Source of the DNA: Intestinimonas sp.
GTDB taxonomy: Bacteria > Bacillota > Clostridia > Oscillospirales > Oscillospiraceae
DNA: 64,000 bases
Assembly: GCA_022653075.1 (NCBI GenBank)
Contig: JALCSB010000010.1
Span: 1 to 64,000 of the forward strand
Direction: 5' to 3'
In this document: positions 9,795 through 18,612 of the stretch, one piece after another
Layout of the letters: each line of letters opens with the position of its first letter
How positions within the stretch are numbered: the stretch's first letter is position 1
Notes under the pieces: generated by a model
What the model saw: the letters and a program-made list of their open reading frames with translations, nothing else
The model's database searches: none
Told to the model about the DNA's origin: nothing
Translations under genes and position numbers: made by a program

Positions 9795-11396
9795 ATGAAA
9801 AAAAGCAGTTTTCAAAGAGCCTGCTCTCTGCTCCTGGCGTTGGTCCTGACGGTATCTCTTGCGGCCTGCGGAAGCCAGAATCAGGCCGGTGAAAGCACCC
9901 CCGCATCCGGAAGCCCGGAGACTGAAGACCTGTCCCATACATTGATTTACGCGGGTGAATCGGAAAGCACCATCAACCCGCTGCTCAACAGCCATGACGA
10001 ACTGCCTGATTTGATTTTCTCGGGACTCATGAAGTATGACGGGAATGGAACTCCGGTCTGTGATCTGGCCAAGGATTACACCTATGACGACACAACGTTT
10101 ACCTACACGTTTACTCTTCGGGACGGCGTCAAGTGGCACGACGGCCAGTCTTTTACGGCGGATGATGTGGTATATACCTATGATCTGCTGACGCAGGACC
10201 AGTCGCTGTCCTCCAGCATTACCAGCAATTACGAGGATGTCTCCAGCGTGACCGCACCGGACGCGGCCACGGTAGTCATTCAGCTGAGCCAGTATAACGC
10301 GGCCATGCTGGATTACTTCACCATCGGCATTCTTCCCAAGCATCTGACCGAAGGGCAGGATATCAATACAATGTCCTTTAACCAGACACCCGTGGGCACC
10401 GGCAGATATAAATTTGTCTCGTGGGATACGGCCGGCGGCATGATCAGGCTGGACCGCAACACGGATTACTATGACAAGGTGCCGAACATTGAGCATATTA
10501 TCTACAAGACTGTCTCCGTGGAGAGCACAAAAGCCACCATGCTCCAGTCCGGCGAGGCCGACCTGGCCTGGCTGAACGCCAAATATGCCGACAGCTTCCG
10601 CGGAAACGACAAGTATAAAAACATTGATTTTAAAACTGCCGATTACCGCGCCATCTCTATGGACTTCAGCACAGACTTCTGGAAGAATAACAGCGACTCC
10701 ATCGGTGTTTTAAACTACGCCATTGACAAAGACACCATTGTAAAGAGCGTGCTGGACGGACGTGGCGTAGCCGCATATAGTCCCATCCAGCTCAACCGGC
10801 TTGGCGGGAATACTCAAGCCGACATCTACCCCTATGATCTAACCAGATTTGCCGCGGAGATGGAAAAGCTGGGCTGGGTCAAGGGAAGCGACGGCATCTA
10901 CGAACGCAACGGCGAGAAGTTCCATTTTACGGTTCAAGTCCGCGACTACGAGGAAGAGCGCGTGGACATCGCCAATCTCTGTGCCAGCCAGCTGAAGGCC
11001 GTCGGGGTGGACATGGAGGTAGACCTGGTGACGAAATTCGATTGGGACGCCGGCTATAACGGTTTTCTATCCGGATACGCGGCCCAATTCGATCCGGACA
11101 TGTTTTATAAGAACTACGTAACCGGCGCCAGCGACAATACCATGCACTACTCCAACCCCACCGTGGACAATCTGCTCTCCGAGGGCCGCCACACAGAGGG
11201 CGACGAGGCCCGCAGAACGATTTATCAACAGTTTGAAGCGGCTTACGCGCAGCAGCCCGGCGTCGTGCTGGTAGCGTTTCTGGACGGCTGCTATGTGAGC
11301 GTAGCTGGTCTGAGCGGCCTGGATACAACCCGAGTACTGGGCCATCACGCCGTCGGCGTGATGTGGAATATCGAGAATTGGACACTGAATAAATAA
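9795..11396 (+). CDS. ABC transporter substrate-binding lipoprotein, family 5 (peptide/nickel)
   Basis: Lipobox LAACGSQ; TFTLRDGVKWHDGQSFTADDVVYTYDLL. Confidence 0.93.
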   Translation: MKKSSFQRACSLLLALVLTVSLAACGSQNQAGESTPASGSPETEDLSHTLIYAGESESTINPLLNSHDELPDLIFSGLMKYDGNGTPVCDLAKDYTYDDTTFTYTFTLRDGVKWHDGQSFTADDVVYTYDLLTQDQSLSSSITSNYEDVSSVTAPDAATVVIQLSQYNAAMLDYFTIGILPKHLTEGQDINTMSFNQTPVGTGRYKFVSWDTAGGMIRLDRNTDYYDKVPNIEHIIYKTVSVESTKATMLQSGEADLAWLNAKYADSFRGNDKYKNIDFKTADYRAISMDFSTDFWKNNSDSIGVLNYAIDKDTIVKSVLDGRGVAAYSPIQLNRLGGNTQADIYPYDLTRFAAEMEKLGWVKGSDGIYERNGEKFHFTVQVRDYEEERVDIANLCASQLKAVGVDMEVDLVTKFDWDAGYNGFLSGYAAQFDPDMFYKNYVTGASDNTMHYSNPTVDNLLSEGRHTEGDEARRTIYQQFEAAYAQQPGVVLVAFLDGCYVSVAGLSGLDTTRVLGHHAVGVMWNIENWTLNK

Positions 11397-11409
11397 GGAT
11401 GTTTACTTG

Positions 11410-12426
11410 ATGAGAACGGTTTTGGAGCTAAATAATTATTCTTTGAGTTTTGATACGCCTGAAGGCGAGGTCGAAGCCGTGCGGGACGTCAGCTTTACGC
11501 TGAAAGAGGGGGAGATTCTTGCCATAGTAGGCGAATCCGGCTGTGGAAAAACCGTGTTGTGCCGGTCGCTGCTGAAGCTGCTTCCTGAAAATGCGTTTGT
11601 AAAAAGCGGTAATGTACGGCTCTGCGGTCAGGATATCACCGCGTGTTCGGAACGGCAGATGCGGCGCCTGCGCGGCCGGAAAATGGCCATGGTCTTTCAG
11701 GACCCGATGACCACACTGAATCCAACCGTTCCCATCGGAAAACAGATTATGGAAGCGCTGCGGAACCAGGAAAAGCTGGGATATCGCGCGGCGAAGGCAC
11801 GGGCATTAGAGCTTCTGAAACTGGTGGAGATCGACCACCCGGAGGAGCGCCTTGCCATGCAGCCGCATTTCTTCTCCGGCGGCATGCGGCAGAGATGCGT
11901 GCTAGCCATCGCGCTGGCCTCTCACCCCAAGGTTTTGCTGGCGGATGAGCCGACCACGGCGCTGGACGTCACCGTGCAGGCAAAAATTTTGGACCTGTTG
12001 CTGTCCATTCGTAAAAAAACAGGTATCGCCCTTGTTTTCATCTCCCATGACCTGGGCGTAGTCGCCCGGATTGCCGACCGGGTTGCCGTCATGTACGCGG
12101 GGAAAATTGTGGAAATCGGTACGGCGGAGGAAATCTTTTACGATCCCAGACATCCCTATACCTGGGGCCTTCTGGGGGCGCTTCCGGCCCTTGCGGCGGA
12201 GCGCGGCGAGCTGCGGAGCATTCCGGGTATGCCGCCCTCTCTGCGCGGGCTGCCGACCGGGGACGCCTTCGCGGTCCGGAATGAGTACGCCCTGGCCATT
12301 GATTATGAAGAAGCGCCCCCCATGTTTTCCATTTCACCGACGCACTCCGCCGCCACCTGGCTGCTGGATCCGCGCGCCCCGCAGATCGAACCGCCGGTGC
12401 GTATCAAAAGGAGACAGCCCCTATGA
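11410..12426 (+). CDS. Peptide/nickel ABC transporter ATP-binding protein (OppD/NikD-like)
   Basis: Walker A GESGCGKT, FSGGMRQR, LADEPTTALDVTVQ. Confidence 0.94.
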   Translation: MRTVLELNNYSLSFDTPEGEVEAVRDVSFTLKEGEILAIVGESGCGKTVLCRSLLKLLPENAFVKSGNVRLCGQDITACSERQMRRLRGRKMAMVFQDPMTTLNPTVPIGKQIMEALRNQEKLGYRAAKARALELLKLVEIDHPEERLAMQPHFFSGGMRQRCVLAIALASHPKVLLADEPTTALDVTVQAKILDLLLSIRKKTGIALVFISHDLGVVARIADRVAVMYAGKIVEIGTAEEIFYDPRHPYTWGLLGALPALAAERGELRSIPGMPPSLRGLPTGDAFAVRNEYALAIDYEEAPPMFSISPTHSAATWLLDPRAPQIEPPVRIKRRQPL

Positions 12427-13343
12427 GCACAGAGATCATTTTGAAGGTCAGCCACCTGAAGCAGGATTTCCCCATTAGCAGAAAGCTGACCGTACACGCG
12501 GTGGACGACGTCAGCTTCCAGATTCACCGGGGCGAAATTTTTGGTCTAGTGGGCGAGAGCGGGTCCGGGAAATCCACCGTTGCCCGGTCCATTATGGGTC
12601 TTTACCGCCTGACGGATGGTGAAGTGTGGTTTAAGAAAAACAAAATTTCGGATAAGCGGGTTTATCGGAAAAACCGGGCCGATATTCAGAAGAATGTACA
12701 GATTATTTTTCAGGACTCCGCCGCCGCTCTTAATCCAAGGATGACCGTCCGTGATATCATCGCGGAACCCATACAGGCCAGCCATCTCTGCCCCCGAACG
12801 GAAGAACTGGACGCGCGGATTGATGAGCTTTTGGGGCAGGTGGGGCTGGAGACGAGCTACCGGACCAAATATCCCTCCGAAATCTCCGGCGGACAGCGCC
12901 AGCGCGTGGCCATCGCGCGGAGCATCGGGACCCGTCCGGAGCTTATTATTGCGGACGAGCCGATTGCCTCGCTGGACGTCTCCATTCAGGCGCAGATCAT
13001 CAATCTGTTCCGGCGGCTTCAGCGGGAATACGGTTTTGCCTTCCTGTTCATCGCCCATGACCTGTCTATCGTCCGGTTCCTCAGCAACCGCGTAGGCGTA
13101 ATGCTCCGAGGCAGGATGCTGGAGCTGGGCGAGACGGAGACGCTGTACCAGACCCCTCTGCATCCGTATACAAAGGCCCTGCTGTCGGCGGTTCCGGTTG
13201 CCGATCCCGTCTACGAACGGGCCAAAAAAAGATTGGAGTTCGACCCGGATACCCTCCCCCAGGGCGGCACGCTACTGGAAAAAGCACCGGGTCACTGGGT
13301 TATGTGCCCTGATAAGGCGCCCGTCTTGACAGGACCGGATTAA
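12423..13343 (+). CDS. Peptide/nickel ABC transporter ATP-binding protein (OppF/NikE-like)
   Basis: GESGSGKST, SGGQRQRVAIARSI, ADEPIASLDVSIQ; 4-nt overlap with upstream gene. Confidence 0.94.
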   Translation: MSTEIILKVSHLKQDFPISRKLTVHAVDDVSFQIHRGEIFGLVGESGSGKSTVARSIMGLYRLTDGEVWFKKNKISDKRVYRKNRADIQKNVQIIFQDSAAALNPRMTVRDIIAEPIQASHLCPRTEELDARIDELLGQVGLETSYRTKYPSEISGGQRQRVAIARSIGTRPELIIADEPIASLDVSIQAQIINLFRRLQREYGFAFLFIAHDLSIVRFLSNRVGVMLRGRMLELGETETLYQTPLHPYTKALLSAVPVADPVYERAKKRLEFDPDTLPQGGTLLEKAPGHWVMCPDKAPVLTGPD

Positions 13344-13345
13344 AT

Positions 13346-13392
13346 AACGATTCGAGCAGAACAGCCATATAACCGTTCTGCTCGAATCGTTT
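13346..13392. terminator. Intrinsic terminator between convergent operons
   Basis: AACGATTCGAGCAGAAC...GTTCTGCTCGAATCGTTTT. Confidence 0.85.
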
Positions 13393-13405
13393 TCAGCGCC
13401 CTATT

Positions 13406-16036
13406 TCATTCTCCCGCCGTCTCCACCAACCCATATTTTACTTTAATCCGGTCCAATTTTTCCAGCATGGGGCGTGAGAGAAACCAGAGGAAAAAAGCGG
13501 TGGCCGCCGCCTGAACCAAGTCCATGGGAAAGCCGGTCACATAATAGGCCAGAATGATCTTCCCATTTATCTTGTTTTGCCACATAAGGGCGGAGGCGGG
13601 GTTCATGATGCCCCCGAAGATCACAATGGCGGCTATTCCTCCAAAGATGGCAAGAGACAGCCGGGTGCGGCGCAGCAGGCCCTTTCGGAACAGCACACCC
13701 GCCAAAAAACCGATAACGCCCATGGTAAACATCTGCCACGGCGTCCAGGGGCCCTGTCCAAACATGATGTTGGACACCAGCATGGTAACCGCGCCCACCA
13801 GAAAACCACTCTCTCCTCCAAAGGCGACACCCGAAAGAATGACCATCGCCATAACCGGCTTGAACTGCGGCAGCATGAAGAAAGCAGCCCTGCCCGCCAC
13901 GCTGATGGCACAAAGGACGGCAATGATAATGAGTTCCCGCGCCTGCGGCTTTCGGCCTTCAAAAACCAGGAAAAACGGCAGCATGCATTCCAGCATAACC
14001 AGCAGCGAAATAAAGTAGTATTTCCGGTCATTCAGATAAAAAACGCCGATAAAAATCGTCAGTGGGATAAGCAGCAGAATCATCACCGCCGCAGCCACGG
14101 TTCGCCCGGGCAGCCTGCGTTTGTCCGGCGCAACCTGTGCATGTTCAATGGGAGCCTCGCTCCGGCCGCCTACAGCCAGGGCCAGCACAAACAGCGCGAC
14201 GATCATGGTAAAATAGATGCCGTAGCCCGTTCCGAATACTCTGGTCATCCGGACAAGTCCTACCGCATGGAGAAAGGCTGCCAGAATAACCGCTCCGGAA
14301 ATCCCGGCAAGGAGCTTCCGCCATAGGGAAAGCCGTTTCGGCGCACCTGTTCCGGCCTCCGGCCGGTTCTCCGGCGGCCCATCCTCCTCCGGCGGCAGCT
14401 CCGGCTCCGGCGGTACGGTTCCGCCACAGGCGCGGATCACATCGGCGGCAGTGACGGCCTCCGGCAATAAATGTCGGGCCATACGGTTTTCCGATGTGGT
14501 ATAGAAGCTGTTGCCGGCAAAAAACGCACGGGGCGGGGCGTCTGTTACGATGTTTCCGTCAAAAAACAGTGCGCAGCGGCTGGCATGCTCCGCACAGAAC
14601 TCGATATCGTGGCTGACCATAACGATGCTTACACCGCGCCGCAGAAGCGTTTTCAAAATCACGGCCAGCGTCCGTTTGAACGCCGCGTCCAGCCCCTTGG
14701 TAGGCTCGTCCAGCAGCAGAATACGCGGGTCCAGCAGCAGGACCTTCGCCAGAGCCGCCCGCTGCTGCTCTCCACCGGACAAATCGTAGGGGTGCCGTTC
14801 CAGCAGCTCCTCCAGCCGGCAGAGCCGGACCACTGCGTCCAGCTTCCGTATCTTATCCTCCCCGGGAAACTTCTTTCCCCTTAAAATTTCCAGCAGGTCC
14901 TCTCGGACCGTCTTTTTTACAAACAGCGCCTGCGGATTCTGCGGCAGGGTCCCGATGGGTTCCGAACCGGTGATTTTCCCCCGGTATGGCCGGTTCAGCC
15001 CCGCCATCAGAGAGAGCATGGTGGTTTTTCCCGTGCCGTTTCCACCCAAGACGGCGAGGAATTCGCCCCGGCGCACGGTGAGCGACAGGCCCTTTATCAC
15101 ATCCGGCAGGTCCTTTTCATACTTAAACCACACGTCGTCCAGGGTCAGTACCGCTTCTCCGGTCAGCCGCGCCAGTTCGGGTGCGTCCATCTTTAAAAGC
15201 GGATGTGCCTTGGCATACCGGTCCAGCCAGTCCCGTCCCTCCCGCACTGTGATGGGGCAGGGCTGGTCATTGGGTACGGCGGCATAAATCCGCATGGGCG
15301 CGGGCATGGCGAAGAACATGGCGTGTTCTCTGTTTCGAAGCCACATTCCTACGTCCTTGGGCGTACCGTCGCAGACAATGGTCCCCCCGTCCATCACCAG
15401 TACCCGGTCGGACAGGGGAAATACCTCCTCGAGGCGGTGTTCCGTCAGGATGACCGTGGTACCCAGCTCACGGTTGATCTTCCCGACGGTCGCCAGAAAA
15501 TCAGACGCGGCGATGGGGTCCAGCTGGCTGGTGGGCTCGTCCAAAATGAGCACGGAGGGCTGCATGGCCATAATGGACGCCAGATTCAAAAGCTGCTTCT
15601 GGCCGCCGGAAAGCTCCGAGACATTCTGATAAAACCAGCCCTGGATGCCAAAAAAGCTGGCCATCTCCGCCACTCGGGCCCGGATGGCGGGCGTATCGTA
15701 CCCCAGGCTTTCCAGGCCAAAGGCCAGCTCGTGCCAGACCTTGTCGGTGACAATCTGATTGTCCGGATTCTGCTGTACAAACCCGATTTTCGCACTCTGC
15801 TCCCGCCGATCCAGTTCGTCCAGCGCCCGTCCCTCAAACCGGACGGCGCCCGTCCGCGCGCCGTGGGGCGCGAGAACGGTTTTGAGCTGCCGGAGAAGCG
15901 TGGATTTGCCGCAGCCGGAAGGCCCGCAGAGCGTCACAAACTGTCCCTGCTCCACCGTAACCGTTACGTCGTCCAGCGCCGCCCTGGTCTGCTCCGGATA
16001 AAAGAAAGTCAGGCCGCTGACCGCAAACGAATCCAT
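13406..16036 (-). CDS. ECF transporter: two ATPase domains fused to a C-terminal S component-like membrane domain
   Basis: Two complete ABC ATPase domains (GPSGCGKST...LSGGQKQLL; GGNGTGKTT...LSGGEQQRAAL), then about 250 aa of hydrophobic segment SVAGRAAFFMLPQFKPVMAMVILSGVAFGGESGFLVGAVTMLVSNIMFGQGPWTPWQM typical of ECF S components. Confidence 0.88.
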   Translation of the reverse strand: MDSFAVSGLTFFYPEQTRAALDDVTVTVEQGQFVTLCGPSGCGKSTLLRQLKTVLAPHGARTGAVRFEGRALDELDRREQSAKIGFVQQNPDNQIVTDKVWHELAFGLESLGYDTPAIRARVAEMASFFGIQGWFYQNVSELSGGQKQLLNLASIMAMQPSVLILDEPTSQLDPIAASDFLATVGKINRELGTTVILTEHRLEEVFPLSDRVLVMDGGTIVCDGTPKDVGMWLRNREHAMFFAMPAPMRIYAAVPNDQPCPITVREGRDWLDRYAKAHPLLKMDAPELARLTGEAVLTLDDVWFKYEKDLPDVIKGLSLTVRRGEFLAVLGGNGTGKTTMLSLMAGLNRPYRGKITGSEPIGTLPQNPQALFVKKTVREDLLEILRGKKFPGEDKIRKLDAVVRLCRLEELLERHPYDLSGGEQQRAALAKVLLLDPRILLLDEPTKGLDAAFKRTLAVILKTLLRRGVSIVMVSHDIEFCAEHASRCALFFDGNIVTDAPPRAFFAGNSFYTTSENRMARHLLPEAVTAADVIRACGGTVPPEPELPPEEDGPPENRPEAGTGAPKRLSLWRKLLAGISGAVILAAFLHAVGLVRMTRVFGTGYGIYFTMIVALFVLALAVGGRSEAPIEHAQVAPDKRRLPGRTVAAAVMILLLIPLTIFIGVFYLNDRKYYFISLLVMLECMLPFFLVFEGRKPQARELIIIAVLCAISVAGRAAFFMLPQFKPVMAMVILSGVAFGGESGFLVGAVTMLVSNIMFGQGPWTPWQMFTMGVIGFLAGVLFRKGLLRRTRLSLAIFGGIAAIVIFGGIMNPASALMWQNKINGKIILAYYVTGFPMDLVQAAATAFFLWFLSRPMLEKLDRIKVKYGLVETAGE

Positions 16037-17028
16037 CTCCGATTCTCCCTTACATCAATAATAACCGGCGCGAGGCACAACGCGAGGTAAGCCGCGCATA
16101 CGCTGACCGGATAGAGTTCGGAACCTGTCCCCTTCATGGTGGGGAAATACCTCCAGGACAGGGCGTTCCGGCAGGCGCCAAGGATAACGTATCCCCCGCA
16201 GGAGAGCAGGAACACCAGCGCGTTCCGGTCCCGCCTGTCAAAGCGGTAAATAGAGAAGGCGGTGCGCCCCGGCAGGCCGTAGCCACGGCTTTTCATGCTG
16301 TCCGCCGTCTCAATGGCGTTTTCCAGCGACCAGGTCACCAATATGGACAAAATGGTCAGTCCGTTCCCAGCCCGCCGGAGAAGACCGCCATTGGACACAT
16401 CCCGCCCCACACAGCGCTGTGCGCGGGAAACCACCCTGACCTGTGCCTTGAACTTTGGCACAAACCGCAGGGTCATGGAGAGGATCAGCGACAGCGCGGG
16501 GATGATCCGCCCAAAGAGATAGACAAATTTGTCCGAGGTCATAATCTCATGGTAGCAGGAAAACCAGCTCATGACGCTTACCAGCATGGTGGCCGCGGCC
16601 ACACCGTAAGCAATAGATTCCAGCGTCAGCGGATTGCCTGTGGGCAGGTAGGCCAGGATGGTCGCTCCCTCATGATTGAACGCGGGATTGATAAGCGCGG
16701 TGACCAGCATGAGCGGCAGCATAAACAGGAGGTGAAATCTGACCGCTTTTCGGCCCCTCAGATAAATCGAATAGGTCAGTGCGCCGGCCATGGAGATCAC
16801 CAGACAAGCCGGATGCATAAAGAGCATGGAAAAGCTCAGCACCAAGCCAAAATAGAGAAAGTTGATGGTTGGGTGAAAGCTGGAAAAAGCGTCTCTGTCT
16901 TTCAAAATATCAGTCCAATCTGAACCACACAGGGTCTTTCGAGAAAAATGCGGCAAAAAATAAACATTGACCGCGGCGGATTTTTCCGTCCCCACAGCCA
17001 ATGTTCCTGTGCCACCTGACGCTCTCAT
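16009..17028 (-). CDS. ECF transporter transmembrane component EcfT/CbiQ-like (start uncertain)
   Basis: TMs and RVVSRAQRCVGRDVSNGG...ENAIETADSMKSRGYG (EcfT coupling motif); the 17070 ORF start lies inside the riboswitch. Confidence 0.82.
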   Translation of the reverse strand: MRASGGTGTLAVGTEKSAAVNVYFLPHFSRKTLCGSDWTDILKDRDAFSSFHPTINFLYFGLVLSFSMLFMHPACLVISMAGALTYSIYLRGRKAVRFHLLFMLPLMLVTALINPAFNHEGATILAYLPTGNPLTLESIAYGVAAATMLVSVMSWFSCYHEIMTSDKFVYLFGRIIPALSLILSMTLRFVPKFKAQVRVVSRAQRCVGRDVSNGGLLRRAGNGLTILSILVTWSLENAIETADSMKSRGYGLPGRTAFSIYRFDRRDRNALVFLLSCGGYVILGACRNALSWRYFPTMKGTGSELYPVSVCAAYLALCLAPVIIDVRENRRWIRLRSAA

Positions 17029-17044
17029 TTCTGACGAGCAGCTT

Positions 17045-17225
17045 TCTGCACCATAGGTCTCCTGACTCACGATAGGGGGACCATTACGTCCCCTGCGGCC
17101 CCCTGCCTACCTTCTCAGGTTTCCCCAATGGCGAACTCACGTTCAGCGCCGTTTTTCCGGCGGTTGGCATGGCCTCACGTTTACAGAGCTGGTACGTTCC
17201 GGACTTCAACCGGATTCCCTCATCC
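17045..17225 (-). promoter_or_regulatory. Cobalamin riboswitch
   Basis: Minus strand: GGGAATCCGGTTGAAGTCCGGAACGTACC...GGGGAAACCTGAGAAGGTAGGCAGG...GTGAGTCAGGAGACCTATGGTGC, matching the B12 box AGYCAGRARACCT and the 5' GGGAA..GTGAA..TCCGG element. Confidence 0.92.
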
Positions 17226-17368
17226 CCGCGTCTGCCCGTCGTCCAGAAGGCAGCCTTTACGCAGAGTCACAGTGCGGCATATTCAAACTTTGGAGTTATC
17301 ATAGCACACCGCGGTATAGTTTCGCAAGAGGGATTCCCTAATCATCCCGCCCTGTTTTTCCATGTGGC

Positions 17369-17473
17369 CTATAAGGGGTCACCCTCGCGAATACGCATGG
17401 TACGTCTAATTTCCTTTGGAATTACCACACGTCCAAGATCGTCGATTCTGCGTACGATTCCAGTTGCTTTCAT
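17369..17473 (-). pseudogene. Truncated AbrB/SpoVT-type transition-state regulator (34 codons)
   Basis: MKATGIVRRIDDLGRVVIPKEIRRTMRIREGDPL then TAG; the usual EIFTD..GEVILKKY continuation is absent. Confidence 0.75.
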
Positions 17474-17611
17474 ATCGAAAACTCCTTTGTCTCTGTGTGT
17501 TTTCCAGTATTACAAAAGATAGTATCCGCAGGATTTGTTTGCCTATGCAGGAAAGATTCTGGTATACTTTGGAAAAGTTTTGATTTATGGTAATCCTTTC
17601 CGCCATAAGCC

Positions 17612-17815
17612 TTATGTAGAAGCCGCATCCTGCTCCGGCGCCTCCGGCGCTTCCAGCGCCAGCAGCGCCAAACTGTCACCCAGAACTGCAAAAAATGCGG
17701 CCATCACCGCCACCTGTTCTTCCGTCCGCCCCATGGCCAGCTGTGCTGCGACTGCGGTGGCCAGCAAAAGCAGCGCCTCTCCTCCCGGTCCGGTGCGCGG
17801 TGTCATACAGACCAC
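17612..17815 (-). CDS. Small hypothetical protein (67 aa, DUF6774-like)
   Basis: MVCMTPRTGPGGEALLLLATAVAAQLAMGRTEEQVAVMAAFFAVLGDSLALLAL...; family assignment from memory of similar short Clostridia proteins. Confidence 0.5.
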   Translation of the reverse strand: MVCMTPRTGPGGEALLLLATAVAAQLAMGRTEEQVAVMAAFFAVLGDSLALLALEAPEAPEQDAAST

Positions 17816-17862
17816 CCCCCAAAACCTATTTTATGAATCGAGACAAATCGCCGTGCCGCTAT

Positions 17863-17905
17863 AAAAGCGGCCCCCGTGTGCCAAATCGCACACGGGAAGC
17901 CGCAT
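17863..17905 (-). terminator. Intrinsic terminator downstream of GNAT gene
   Basis: Minus strand GCGGCttCCCGTGTGC-gatttg-GCACACGGGgGCCGC-TTTT. Confidence 0.8.
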
Positions 17906-17916
17906 TTTTCGTCTTT

Positions 17917-18465
17917 TTACAGTCGCAGGAACATGAGCCGGTCGGAACTATAATGCCCGTCCCGATGCCGGGAGGACCGCTCACGTATTCCATACGTCTC
18001 AAAGCCGAACTGTTCAAACAGGCGGACCGCACGCCGGTTTTCAGAGGCTACCTCCACCTCCATCTGTTCATAGTCCATATGCCGTGCCGCTTCGATCATT
18101 GCGGATACGAGAATCTTCCCAATGCCGAGTCCCCAGTAATCCTTTTTGACGGAAATAGTCAGCGCGGCGCGGTGTTTTTGCCGCATGTAAGGAGCCACCA
18201 CCTCCAAAATGGAATTGGCCACCAGCTCCCCTTCCACCACGGCGGAAATCATGAGCGCTCTTTCCCTGTTCAGCATCCGCAGCAAAAAGACATGCGCTTT
18301 TCCTTCCGTCATGGTGACCTCTTCCACCGAGCGCGGGAGATAATCCGTTTCTCCGGAAACCTGCTTCAGACACGCGAGAACCGCTTGGGCGTCCCCCTCA
18401 TCCGGGCTTTTTAGCAAACAGCGCTGCCCATTTTTCAGCGGGACGGTCTTTCTGCCATATTGCAT
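17917..18465 (-). CDS. GNAT family N-acetyltransferase
   Basis: ALTISVKKDYWGLGIGKILVSAMIEAARHMDYEQMEVEVASENRRAVRLFEQFGFETYG. Confidence 0.88.
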   Translation of the reverse strand: MQYGRKTVPLKNGQRCLLKSPDEGDAQAVLACLKQVSGETDYLPRSVEEVTMTEGKAHVFLLRMLNRERALMISAVVEGELVANSILEVVAPYMRQKHRAALTISVKKDYWGLGIGKILVSAMIEAARHMDYEQMEVEVASENRRAVRLFEQFGFETYGIRERSSRHRDGHYSSDRLMFLRL

Positions 18466-18509
18466 GACATGGGGCCTCCTTTTTGTGGTTTTTAATCACG
18501 TTCAGGTAT

Positions 18510-18573
18510 ATGCTCAGCCTCGGTTTCGAAGATTCTGTTTTTGTCTCAAGGTTATCCGTCGCGGGTAAGCGCC
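18510..18573 (-). repeat. Decayed partial copy of the 3' end of the adjacent gene
   Basis: atgctcagcctcggtttcgaagattctgtttttgtctcaaggttatccgtcgcgggtaagcgcc matches 18609-18709 with a 36-nt gap. Confidence 0.75.
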
Positions 18574-18612
18574 TTCCTTTTTATTATTTTCAATCCACGC
18601 GCCGGGTGATGC

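Noticed and set aside
15203-16090. 295-aa plus-strand ORF
   Set aside because: Antisense to the ECF ATPase gene; shadow ORF.
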